Shown here in pieces: positions 12,885-23,500 of a DNA stretch of 64,000 bases. Location of the stretch: NCBI GenBank assembly GCA_018136815.1, contig CM030942.1:3589648-3653647 (forward strand), in the 5' to 3' direction. The position numbers were made by a program, and so were the translations under genes. The stretch is from Isochrysis galbana (Eukaryota > Haptophyta > Isochrysidales > Isochrysidaceae). Numbering within the stretch: position 1 is the first letter of the stretch; the number at the start of each line of letters is the position of its first letter. The notes beneath the pieces are model-generated. The model had not been told where the DNA came from, did no database searches, and saw only the letters and a list, made by a program, of their open reading frames with translations.

Positions 12885-13372
12885 ACTAGAGCACGCGTGG
12901 TCATTACGGCTAAGGGGAATGGAGTCGACTTTCGCACACCCGAAACGTTACCTTTCATCCGTGCAAACTATGTGATAAAGAATCCACCTGCGACGCTAGA
13001 GATCATTGGAGTTGGTAGCGCTTATGATAGGTTACAAGACTCGGTCATGTCATCTCGTGGTTACCTTTCCATCCATTTCAAGCAATTCCACTCCTTCTCG
13101 AGTGGAGTAAACGAAAAGTCAGTACGTTTCGATGTGTCTACCAGATCTTTGGACCGGATATGGCACATGACTACGACAGACGCCGATACGAATGAACCTT
13201 CAGAACAACTCTATTTCAACAGCTTGTTTTACTCCGCATACCCAAATTACTGTCCTCGTTTCATTCAAATAGTGAATTTCAAATCGACATGGCTGGCGTG
13301 CAGCTTCCACAAAGGGCAGCAAATCAGTATACTCTCTTTAGTCAAACGATGAATAGCCTCCCAAATAGAGAC
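12885..13372 (+). pseudogene. Decayed ORF of possible viral origin (capsid-like?), frame broken
   Basis: A frame from 12885 to about 13290 reads as ordinary globular protein with balanced composition and mixed hydrophobic/polar strands, for example FDVSTRSLDRIW and PSEQLYFNSLFYSAYPNYCP. Near 13290 the sensible reading moves to the frame starting at 13289 (MAGVQLPQRAANQYTLFSQ) and runs to about 13372 or slightly beyond. That indicates a frameshift or a missing splice. The DNA is clearly less GC-rich than neighbouring genes. I do not recognise the family with certainty. The strand-rich pattern recalls jelly-roll capsid proteins of polinton-like or large algal DNA viruses, but this is only an impression. 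No ATG-based intact gene is present. Confidence 0.35.
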
Positions 13373-14494
13373 CCGAGAGACGTGATCAGATACGCGCTGC
13401 TTCGGCCGGGAGTTGGAGAGTCAGTCGCGCTGTCTAGTCCCCCCGCGGTCGCCGAATTTTCCCCCGCGGTCGCCGAACGGTTTCCCCCGCGCGGAGCTCT
13501 CTTGATTTCTGTCCGCAGGCCATCATCTTGCCCACGAAAATCGTCTAGCAAAATCACTGACTTGACTCCTCCAAGCGTTTGTAATAGGGACATGAGCGTG
13601 CACGTAGGATGAAACAGAAACCTCCCGTGGGTGTCCGGGGTGGCACGGCGGCACCCACCGTCCACCGTAAGCCGTGCATGCATTATAACCATAGTTGTGT
13701 GGATATTTCCTCGCATATTTGGGGCCGTGGCTGGGATATTTCTTGGATATTTTGGATGGATATTTGGGCAAAAATGTGTGGATATTCTGGCCTACCACTA
13801 CCACTAGCGACGGCGACGGGCCTCCTCTCTTCTTTTCTCTTTCCTCTCCTGCTCACCCCCCTTCCTTCCGCGCGTATCCCGTTTACGTTAGTTATCTACG
13901 TGTCTACGTGTTACCGTGAATGTGCGTTTGATAGTGGTGTGAGAGAATTGTAAGAGGAATTTTATCCGGTTCTGTTCTGGAGAGAGCGCGAGCGATGGCG
14001 TCGCCCTATCTCTTCTCGGCCGCCCTTGTCACCATGATGGTGCCAGGTGCTAGGGCGATACCCACCAGGCACCATATTCACAAATGCCACCTTTGCAGCT
14101 ACGCCAAACGCCGAAGCCGGCCGCGTGCACAACGCCGAAATCGGCCACGCCCCCGGCTTCAACGCAACCGTCCCGGTGCCGTGATACGCGCGAGTGCCAA
14201 ACTTTGAGCCGGCATCGAGGGCGCTGGCGGCGCTTTGGTGTTGATCCTGTTGCTCTGGCTAACCCACCAAGGTGTCGTTCCGTCAATGGTGGGGCATCAG
14301 TCGAATTGAGCGATCAAATGTCCACAGTTATGTATTAGTATTTTAAAATTAAATAAGGGCTAGCCGTGCGTGGGGATAACAACTTTTTTCTCTGCTTTTT
14401 CCCGCGGTGCATGTTCCCCCGCGGGGACGCCGTGCGTGCGCATGCAAACGCTTTTCCTCTAAGGCCGACAACTACATAAACATGCAGTTTAATG
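13373..14494. repeat. Repeat-rich intergenic segment
   Basis: A short CCCCCGCGGTCGCCGAA repeat occurs at 13440-13495. An AT-rich island at 13691-13795 is built from GGATATTT and CATATTTGGG words like those at 19335-20130 and in the MITE at 58767-59224. The stretch 14262-14455 (CAAGGTGTCGTTCCGTCAAT, ATTGAGCGATCAAATGTCC, then GGGGATAACAAC and a GC-rich end) is the reverse complement of about 51772-51980. No gene seen. Confidence 0.6.
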
Positions 14495-14710
14495 AAAAAA
14501 AAATCTTCTTAAAAATTCCCGTTACGTATGCGGCGTGAGGCAGCTTGCTAGTGTACCTCCCTACTACCCATCCTTAACCCCTAACAACCCCCTTCCCCTT
14601 GGCCCAAGGGGAAGGGGGTTGTTAGGGGTTAAGGATGGGTAGTAGGGAGGTCCACGAGCACACTGCCTCATGCCGCACAAGTAGGGGAGATTTTAAAAAG
14701 ATTTTTTTTA
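14495..14710. mobile_element. Complete foldback element (216-bp hairpin)
   Basis: Two long inverted arms meet at the centre base 14603 (CCCCTTGG c CCAAGGGG). The left arm begins with an A-run plus TCTTCTTAAAAATTCCCG, and the right arm ends in its complement TTTTAAAAAGATTTTTTT. Arms of about 107 bp agree over most of their length, with small differences toward the outer ends. It has no coding capacity, and related single arms lie at 12595-12725 and 36226-36355. This is the structure of a non-autonomous foldback/MITE family. Confidence 0.8.
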
Positions 14711-15092
14711 GCCCTTTATTCACCCATTGTAGCCGGTGCCCTCCGCACCCCCATAGTGAGTGACCGGGCTAGCGGCTGGCGGCTAGCGGTCGAGTGGTAG
14801 AGATTGAGGTGACCTCTCGCCTCTCGGCGGGGGCACCACGTTAAGAATTGTAGTCTTGTAGAGCATCTTGTTGGCTAGCATTCCTAGCCACATACACCGG
14901 ACGAGCCATCCACCTTCCACCAACCGCTTCCACACCCCCGTCGCCATCGCGGGGGAGAGCGGAGAGGCTCGACCTCGTTGCCGTGTTGCCGTCGACGTCG
15001 GGCCCGCAGCCACTAGCTTTAAACTAGCGCAGAAAAGAAATCTCTACAAAAACAGAAGAAAGCGAGAGAGAAGAGAAGGGAGGGGGGGGAGC

Positions 15093-16791
15093 ATGCCTAT
15101 GGCGTGCGGCGTGGAGCGTCCCACCTCACGGCAGGCGGCGGCGCTCGCGGCTGTACTCGTGGGCTGGAGCGTCGGTCTGACGTTGCTCCTCTCACCGAGC
15201 ACTACCGTTCGTCGCCAGTGGCCCCGCGAGCCCTCTCTTCTGCTCGAGAGGCTTCCCACGGAAGGATTAGCCACCACCTCTCTCAGTGGACTCTCAGGCT
15301 TCTCGCCCTCGGTGGGCGGCCTCTCGCCCTCGGTGGGCGGCCTCTCGCCCTCGGTGGGAGGCCTCTCGCCCTCGGTGGGAGGCCTCTCGCCCTCGGTGGG
15401 AGGCCTGCCAACGGGGGGAGCCTTGAGCATGCCGCCGCCCGCTGCTGCAGCGCTGCCAGCGTACGACCCATCGCGCCCGGCTGAGTTGCTGGGAGCCGCA
15501 GCCGCCGGAGCGCGACAGCCTGGACCGCACGCGACGCTGCTTGCAGATCTTGCGGCAGCGCTGGAGCGAGCAGAGCGGGAGAAAGCCGCGCTTGACCAGC
15601 GGCTGGGCGTTCTTCAGCCGAGCGTAGGAAACTACAACCCTAAGGACGTAGATGCGCTCACTAGGGCTGCGGAGCAGGTGCGCACCTCACCTTCGGAGGC
15701 CCAGGGAGGCGGGCCCATCGGAGGGAGGCGGAAAGGTGTCCTTGATATTCGTGATCAGGCAGTCGCGCAACGGACCAGAGTGGCGAGGCCGATATAGCGA
15801 GCTTTCAAGCTCACTCGCCGGCGCTCCCACTGTAGGCGACTGCGCGAGAGGAGGTGAGCGGTGCGCTACCTAATCTGCTGCGTGACTTGCGAGAGGCGGT
15901 GAAGGAGCAGGCCAAGAGTAAGCAGGAGCTCAATACAAAGCTCGAGCTCCAGGCGAAGCTTCAGGTGAGGCGAGCTAACGCTGCGCAGCGCCTGCACATC
16001 TCCCGAGGCTTGGTCAACGCCTATCCCCCCCCCTCCCCCTCCGCCACTGCCTGCCGTAGATGCGTGCGGCGACACGAGCTGCTGAGCTGCGCTCTCTCCT
16101 GCTGCACCGGGCCGATGCCAATGACCGAATCGAGCTCTTGTTCTCCGACGTCTCGGAGGCCGTTTACACGGCGCTGTCGGCGGCTGCGCGTGGCATCTCG
16201 TCCGAAGTTGCCAAGGAGATGACTGCACGGCCAGTGCCGGCAGAGGGAGATCCAGTGCCGCGCGCGGCGTCTGACTGGGAGGGGGCGCTCGCGGAGCTGC
16301 GCTCCGCTGTCAAGGCACAGCTGATGTCCCTTTCCGAGAGCAACTCGACACTCGCTCGCTCGCTCGAGGATGAGGTGCGCAAGCGCATAGCGGCGGAGGC
16401 AGTGGCGGCCAAGGGGGCGTCAGCCACGGGCGAGGCAGGTGGTGACGCGGCGCAGCTAGCACTCAAGGAGGGGGTGGCGGGGCCGGAGGCTAGTGCCAAC
16501 GAAGAGGCGGTCACTGCTAGCGCTACCGGCGAAACGTCGGCGACTCAGGCCGCGGCTGCGTCGTCGTCCACGTTGGCTGACGGCACGGGAATGGTCGCGG
16601 ACGCTGTGGGCGGCTCGCCGAACGTAGGAGTGGGAGTTCTGCTGGATGCCACTACCGCCCCGGTGGTTCCTACCTCAGGGCCTTGCGATGGCAAAGCGTG
16701 CCCCGCCGGATACGTGCTGTCAGTCCAGGGCACCGAGTGCGTATGTCGCCTAGTTGAGGGCGGCAGCACTCCCAAACCAAGCGCAACATGA
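15093..16791 (+). CDS. Type II membrane-anchored coiled-coil protein with GLSPSVG repeats
   Basis: I model three exons, 15093-15677, 15854-15964 and 16060-16791, giving 475 codons before TGA. All junctions are phase 0 with donors GTGCGC and GTGAGG. Exon 2 could also start at 15851. The ATG at 15093 is chosen because a 20-residue hydrophobic segment (about residues 15-35) follows, suiting a signal anchor. Residues about 70-106 carry five 21-bp repeats encoding SPSVGGL. Exons 2 and 3 are rich in heptad-like Ala/Glu/Leu/Lys and probably form a coiled coil. The C-terminus has four Cys in a short cluster (CDGKACPAGY and ECVC) resembling a small disulfide module. Family and function are not recognised; a surface or secretory-pathway role is inferred. 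Confidence 0.55.
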
Positions 16792-18289
16792 GTAATCGTG
16801 CGTCGTTTCGCCGCGTTACACCCCAATGGCAACGGTGGTGAGAGCATGTTTGGTCCGTCAGTGTGCCAAAAAAAATCTTCACAGTATTCTTACCGCACAC
16901 GCGGCTCTGGCTCTTGACCCACTACTTTCAAAACTTAAAACGTTATGATATTCTTACCGCGCATGCGGCCGTGGAACCACTACTTACACGCAGCATACTT
17001 TCTACGTACCCACCTCCCCACACCGCCCCCTCCAATGACGGCCGCTAGCAAGCGCCGCGAGGGGGCGATTTGCGATGAGGCGGCGACGGGCATGAGGGGC
17101 AGTAGGAGGCGCGCCCGGCAGCCTGCGTGCATAGCTGTGGCTGGCCGAGGCACGCTGCACCGGACCGGGGACGCGTCGATTAGCGGCCCGACGCTCGCCC
17201 GCGCTAGCGCGTCGCGGACGTCGGCCTTTCGCCTCCGCGATAGCGACAGTGATTTCTGGCCTATTTTCTATTTTGCGCGCTTTCTTGTTACGCATCGCTA
17301 TTGGGGGTACCGTGGGGGGTCTGGGGCCCAAAGTGCGCCGGATATGTGCTAGTTACTCCTATCCGGTCACCATATCCAAAAATCTCGTAATGAATCCTCA
17401 ATCTCAATCTTGACTTGACTTGGTCAATTTTTACCCTTAGAAGTAGAAGTTAATAATAGCTGTTTGACCGCCGTATGAGAGCTGTGGTGGGTCGAGTGAC
17501 GCTGTGGCTGTGGTGCGGCTGGGTGTGAGTGGAGGATGAGTTGTAACATGAGATGTATGGCCCATTTGGAGCATGGAGGGTGAACAACGGGGGGGCGGGG
17601 AAGCGTGCGGGGACGCGGGCGGATGACATGGGCGCGCTCTCAGCCATCACGGGGCACTGCAGCACGAGAACGAGGACGAAGGACAGACGAGGGGGCACAG
17701 AGGGCGCTCGAGCGATGGCGCGGAGCGTACTCGGGACTCGAGGAGGCCGAGTTCGCGTTCGACGCGAGCCCGGAAGTCGGCGGTGGCGAGCTCGGGGGCG
17801 CGATCGAAGCGGAGGCGGAGGGGCTGATGGCCGAGAGCAGGGGAAGGGGGGAGGAGGGCTTCCGCGGGGGAGCCGGGGAGAGGAGAGGAGAGGGGGGACG
17901 GACCGATTCGGGACGATGCGGGGGAGAAGGGAACCGGGGCGCGGCGACGGAGAGGGATGGCCTATGGGCCATGCCAATTCCAATTCATTGCCAATTCGTC
18001 AGGTTCAGGTTGAATCCCTCTAGCCTCTAGCGTCTAGCGTGCATGTGTTCCACGGATCGAAAGATCGGACGAGGCAGAGACGCTCAAGTAGTCTCCACAG
18101 GGAGCACGAGAAGACGATTGTACAACAAAGCCCGATGGGTGGGCCTTCCTGTCGTCCGCGAGCCGCGAGAGCTAGGCGCTCGCCGGAATCTGTTGCGCCT
18201 TCAGAAGTTGAAGAAGAAGCTCCGATTCTTGGGAAGGTTTTTCTCGGAATAGCCACACGTAGTATCTCCTAACTAAGTGACGCTAGAAT
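16792..18289. other. Intergenic DNA without a recognisable gene
   Basis: Several open frames exist (for example around 17553-18030), but none shows a family motif. They overlap each other on both strands in GC-rich DNA. The only structure noted is a 49-bp inverted pair, TGGTCAA at 17421 and CTGTTTGACCGCC at 17460-17472, belonging to the dispersed CGGTCAAA foldback motif. Confidence 0.5.
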
Positions 18290-19310
18290 GGCCGTAGCCT
18301 TCCTGGTCGTGTTAACTTCCGACAGGTTCGGGTGCGGCGTGTCCCAATCGACTCGGTCGAAAAGTACTGGTATATCGCCGCTCGCGTGTCTAGGGGTGAA
18401 CTTCTTGAAGAATTGTTTGGTGACCAACTCCTCGGCTCTTACTATCTTCTCCGCCATCGTGGGCGGGGGGTCGTAGGCTCTCCGTTTCTCGATGATTCGT
18501 TCGTTGAGGCACTTTAGAGTGTCCGCACTCGTTGTCTCCGGTTCTCCTCTCATTTGTTCGCCTCTAGCTTTCGCCAGCGCGTCAATCTCGGGTTGGGTGT
18601 GTGTTGTTTTCCTCCTTTCCCTCGTTAGCGCTGGAAGAAGAGAGGCTGTGCCGCGCTTCACGTGCGTCCATTTATCAGCTTCGCTCCGTTCTCTCTCTTG
18701 TGCGTTCTCCGCCTCTGCGTATTGTCGTCTCCAAAGCTGTTGGATTATTTCGACGACTTCGGGGTCGTTCAATATCTCCGGGTTGATTCGTGCCTCTATC
18801 TCGGTCGCTTTACGCGTAGGCGCCGTAGAAAAAGTCGCCACGACCGGGTGGTGGTCCGAAACCGCTCTTCCCGTAAATAAGCGAAGGTCGACGCACACGA
18901 CTTTTGCCATCTCCAAGCCGAAAAGTATGCCGCGGCGTAGATTCTGTCGATTCTAGTGTAAGTTTGGTGGCCGCATCTCGTGTATACCTCCGAGAGCCGA
19001 GGGTTGACGATAAGTTGAACGTCCGTGACTCCGTGTGCAGCCAGCGCCCTAGATAGGGGTCTACCCCCAATGTTGGTGTATGCCCCGGCTCCTCGGGTCG
19101 TCTTAGTGTCTCTGTTAACGTTCTCGACGCTCTGCCTGTTCCCTCCCTGTGTGAGGTCTGGCCGGCGGGAGGAGGTGGGAGCATGTCGACGTCTTCGTCG
19201 GCGGGGGCGGCGGCCTGCGCGCGCTTGGGCTCCGGTGGCTTTGGGCGGCCCCGTTGGGGCGTCGTGACTGCGGTGGGCTGGGAGGTGGGAGGCGGCGCGG
19301 CGCGCTCCAT
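18290..19310 (-). mobile_element. LINE retrotransposon fragment: ORF1-like start plus AP-endonuclease end
   Basis: Read on the minus strand from ATG at 19310, a Pro/Ala-rich ORF1-like head (MERAAPPPTSQPT, with RGRPKPPEPKRAQAA) runs about 50-75 codons. Continuing in other frames, 19140-18930 encodes the C-terminal part of an exonuclease-endonuclease-phosphatase domain (YTRIDRIYA). From about 18880 comes SDHHPVVATF, the catalytic SDH box of LINE AP-endonucleases. A charged linker of about 180 residues follows, as found before reverse transcriptase. The RT itself is missing and at least two frame changes are needed, so the copy is internally deleted and 3' truncated. A sister ORF1 head lies at 29342-29815. 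Confidence 0.7.
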
Positions 19311-19314
19311 CGCT

Positions 19315-20145
19315 AAAACTATAACGATAGTTTTTCCAAATATGTAGAGATCTGTAGCAAGGCATCCAAATAGGTGCCCAAATATGCGGCAAATATGTAG
19401 ATATGTATGATATAATGTTGATATGAAAACTTGCAAACACAAAATACAAAATACCAATCAATAACCTAGGAGAGGATACTAGGGACAGAGAGAGTGCGCA
19501 ATCAATGCATGTGTAAAGCCCGCTGAAAAGGGTGCCGGCGCCGAGGGCGATGACGACGCCTGAGCCCAAGTGTGTGTGCACGATCTTGTCGCCCACCTTG
19601 AAGTCGTCGGCGTAGTCGTCGAGCTCTGACTGAGGGCACCGAGGACTCGCACTCGTTGCTTGCGTCGAAGCGCGCGATGGGATCGTTGTCGTTGCGCTCG
19701 GTGCACTCGCCGTTCATGGCCATGTGGTTCGTGAGTAGAGAAAGAGGGGGAGGGCGGGGAGTGAGGAGGGAGAGAGCGGAGAGCGAGCACGACACCGGGT
19801 TGATCCTTGATCGCTTGATCGTCGGAATTATTCACTTTAAAAAAGTTCTTTTGTACGTCACCAGTTGTCGGCTTGCTTTGCACTACGCTGCGCGCCTCGC
19901 GCCTCCGCCGCGTCTCGCGCCAAGAGATGCCTCGCGCCAAAATCACTTGTGCGTGGCAGAGTGCAATATGAATATAAATAGCTAAATAACATGAAATATG
20001 TGCCCAAATATGTAGTACAGATGGTCTATAACCGTACATATGTTGGGGGAGGGCAATTTGGGCACCCAAATATGTCGCAGATTGTAGGGCCAAAAATCTG
20101 CCCAAACATGTAGAAAAATCTTTAAATATTCTGGCCTGGGCCTAG
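19315..20145. repeat. AT-rich islands with CATATTTGGGC words flanking a coding-like fragment
   Basis: 19335-19450 and 19975-20135 are full of AAATATGTAG and GCCCAAATATG words, the complement of the words in the MITE at 58767-59224. The right edge reads ATATTCTGGCCTGGGCCTAG, similar to the MITE end TAGGCCTAGG and to 13783-13795. Between them, on the minus strand at about 19600-19510, lies a short exon-like frame with FKVGDKIVHTHLGSGVV. It is probably a fragment of a host gene. I cannot assign it. Confidence 0.45.
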
Positions 20146-20159
20146 CGAGAGCCTCCGAC

Positions 20160-20563
20160 GCTCTCTCCCCCCCCCCCCGCCCCGCCCCTCCCCTCGCGGT
20201 ATCTGGGATCGCCCCCTCAGCTGGAGAGGTCGCCCCCTCCCCCCCCCCCCCTCCGCTTTTTTCTTTTAAAGAGACTATCTCTCTCCGCCGCCACCTCCTC
20301 GTCTCTCTCCTCTCTCTCTCTCTTTCTCCATCTCTCTCTCTCCTTCTCTCTCTCTCTCTCTCTCTCTACTCTCTAGCATCTACTCTCTCTCTCGCGCGCT
20401 CTCTCTCTCTCTCTCTCTCCTCTCCACACACTCTCTCTCTCTCTCTCATTCCCAATGATTCCCCATATTATTCTCTCCCCTCGCGCCCCTCTCTCCCTCC
20501 CCCTCCCCTTTCGCTCTCTCTCTGCTTCTGGCTCTCCCTCTCCCCCCTCGCCGCCAGGGCCGC
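20160..20563. promoter_or_regulatory. CT-rich promoter/5' leader of the Sfi1-like gene
   Basis: Runs of C (20168-20180, 20239-20250) are followed by about 250 bp dominated by CTCTCT dinucleotides up to the start codon at 20564. Comparable purine or pyrimidine tracts lie just upstream of the genes at 32882, 37021, 51112, 54494, 61362 and 61932. A promoter or 5'UTR role is inferred from this recurrence. Confidence 0.5.
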
Positions 20564-23500
20564 ATGCCTGTCCCCTACTCGCGCTCCTCCTACGCCTCAC
20601 GCCATGCCTCACGCGCTCGCATGAGGCCACCATCGCCTGAGAAGCCTCCCCTTCTCTCCTCTTCATCCTCTACCACCAGAGAGTTTGCCCCTTCTCTCTC
20701 TTCTCTCTCTTCTCTATCGTCTCTCTCTTCCTTACGACCAACCGGTCCACACACGGCCGGGGCATCGCTCGAGCCCTCACTTCTTGATCGTGCCACATCC
20801 ACGAGCGAGCTCGATGCCAGGCGAGAGCGTCCAGATCTGCTACCAGGCAAACGGGTGGCCGAGGGACCGTTGGACGCCACCACCGCTGGCCCTTCGGTAG
20901 GGACTGCGTTCCGCTTGCCGAGCGATCCGGCAGCCCCCCCGCATGCAGCTTGCTGCGCTGGACGTGTGGCGTCGACTGTACCGCAGCTCACCGCGGCGAA
21001 GGCCGTTGCGTCCACGACCACTACACCGCTTATCGCGCCGCTAACCTCGGTCCTGCGGACAGGCGCCGTGGGTGAGCATGGCGCGCCGCCCGCCATACCT
21101 TTTCCTGGCGTGGTTGCACCGCCTAGCGCTCTTGGAACGATGGGCACCCCCTCGACCATCCGCCCGACGGCTGCGCCGACACCATTCCTCGCCGCCGCGC
21201 CTATGAAACCCTCGCCGGCATGGGCGCAGGGTGCCGAGTCAGGACGCGGCGTGCGGCCGGGCTCGGACCGTGACCCGGCTTGCCCAGATGTAGAGCTCGA
21301 GACAGGGGCTGTCCTCCCAGCCGCGCCCGCCTGCAGTGCCACGGAGCCGGCCACACGCGGTCGGTCGTACGCACGGCTGGCTGAGCAGCGCGCGCGCGTC
21401 CGTGCGGCAGCTGCCGCGCCGCAACGCGCTCAGAGCGCCGAGCGGCGCCGCCCAACGCGTCACGAGTCCGGCGCGTCTGCTCGATGCGGCGTCCCCCTCT
21501 CGTTTGAGGCCGCCACGCGTACTGCCGATGGCTCACGCGCAACGGGCGTCCTCTCGTCCGGCGTCAGCCACACTTGCAAAATTGGCGTCGTCGCTGCGGG
21601 GCCTCACGCGATCCGACGCTCCGCATCCGTGCCCAAGGAGCGCACGCGCCATGCGGCACCACAGCGCCACCCAGAGCAGCGCGACTCGGCCGCAGCGGCC
21701 GCCGCCTCGGCCTCGGCCGCGGCCTCGGCTGCCGCCGCTGCCGCAACAGCAGCAGCGGCGGCGGCGGCAGCGTGCGTGGGCCGGCTGCCTCCGCCAACAT
21801 CGCAGCCAAGGATCACACGCCCGGCAACGTCAGCGTCTCCACCGCCCTCGTCACCTCCGCAGCGCGCCCACCAGCACTCACCCACCTTGGCACCGCCATT
21901 GCCATGTGGACCGGCAGGAGAGCTAGCGCAATCAGGTGAATCGGCAATGCACAACCCGGAGTCCGGCACTTACAGCGCCTCGCCCATTGGCGCCGTCCCT
22001 AGCCGGCCGGCACACGCAAGCCCGCCGGCGGCTTCGGTGCGCTCGCCAAGTCCTCGTGATGCGTGCAGCGGGCCGGTGCTTATGGCGTGTTCAGCGGGCG
22101 AGGCCGCACTTGCCTATCCGACACCCGCCGCAAGCGGGGCTCCCATGGATTCACCGGCGGTTCCTGAAGATCCGCGGTGCGCCTCACCGCCGCTTGCAGG
22201 GCCCTTCCTGCGTCACACGCCGCAGAGTGCCATGCGCTTACTCTCCTCTGCCCTAGCCGTCTTCTCCGGCCGGATGGCCGACAGCACCGTGTCCGCAGCC
22301 AGGCCGCCGCCGCCGGCCGCCGCGACACCGCCCGATGTCGACGCATCTCACGTGGAGAGCCCCTCAAGCTCGCGGGAGGCGGCCGCCTCTGAATGCACAT
22401 CTGCCCTTGCATCCGCCTCGGCAGCGTCGGTGCGGTGCGCGAACAATGGGCAGCGTGATGGTCTACCGTTCGTTGCGGACGCGCCCGCCCCAGCTCCGTT
22501 GCACGAGGCGCCCGCCGCATGGACTGATAGCATGCCGCCAGCTACGGCGCGCCGTCCGCTGCGGCGCGCCATCCAGTCTTCGTCCGCCACTGGTGCCGTG
22601 CCGGCGTCGCGCGCCATCGCGCGCGCCGCTGCCCGTGCAGTCGCTGAGACGGAGGAGCGGGAGGCGGCGAGACGGCGGGCTGCGACCGCTGCCCGCGAGA
22701 GGGAGGCGGTGGGCATGGCGCGGCGGCAACTTGCTCTACACTGGGCGATTCGCGGGTGGCAACGCGCGATTGCTCGGCTCGCAGTCGTCGCAGCCCAAGC
22801 GGATGCTAGACGGCGCCACGTGTGCATCAAGCGTGGGATGTCGCTGCTCAAGGCGGCCGCAGCTGCCGCAGTGGACGACGAGGCGGCGGCGCGCGGCTTC
22901 GCAGTGGCCCAGCAGCGCCTTCTGCAACGCCTGTGGCGGCGGTGGCTTGGCCACTGGCGTCGTAGCAATGGGCGCCTCATCGCGGCGGCGGCGGCGCGAG
23001 CGGCCGGCCGGCGCCTGGCTCTGCGTCGCCTTGTGGCAGCCGCCGCCGCCCGGCGGCTAGGCCGAGCGTGCGAGGCGAGGGGCCGGTCCGCCATCGCCGC
23101 ATGGGCTGTGCGGCGATGGCTATCCGCTTCCCACGATAGCCGAGTGACGCTAATGCATGTGGCTGCTGCTGTCGCCGCGTTGCGTGCTCTGCATTTGCGC
23201 ACGGCATGGTGCAGGCTTGTACTAAACATGGGCGCAAGGGCGGCGGAGCGGCAGCTTTTGGCCAGTGCAGTAAGCAGAGCCTTCTCACGCTGGCGCACAG
23301 AGTGCTCACGACAGGCGCGCGCGCGCGCTAGCGCGCTTCAGTTGGGCTTTTGCACCGGCGGATCGGCGCTCGATGTGCTGCGGTGCGAGTGGCTACGGCT
23401 CATGCGACGGCTCACTACAGACGCTTTAGTGCGCGCCTCGGCGGGCCGTCGACACCTAGCAGCCGCCGCCTTCCGAAGGCTGAGCGAGCTACGCAGGCTC

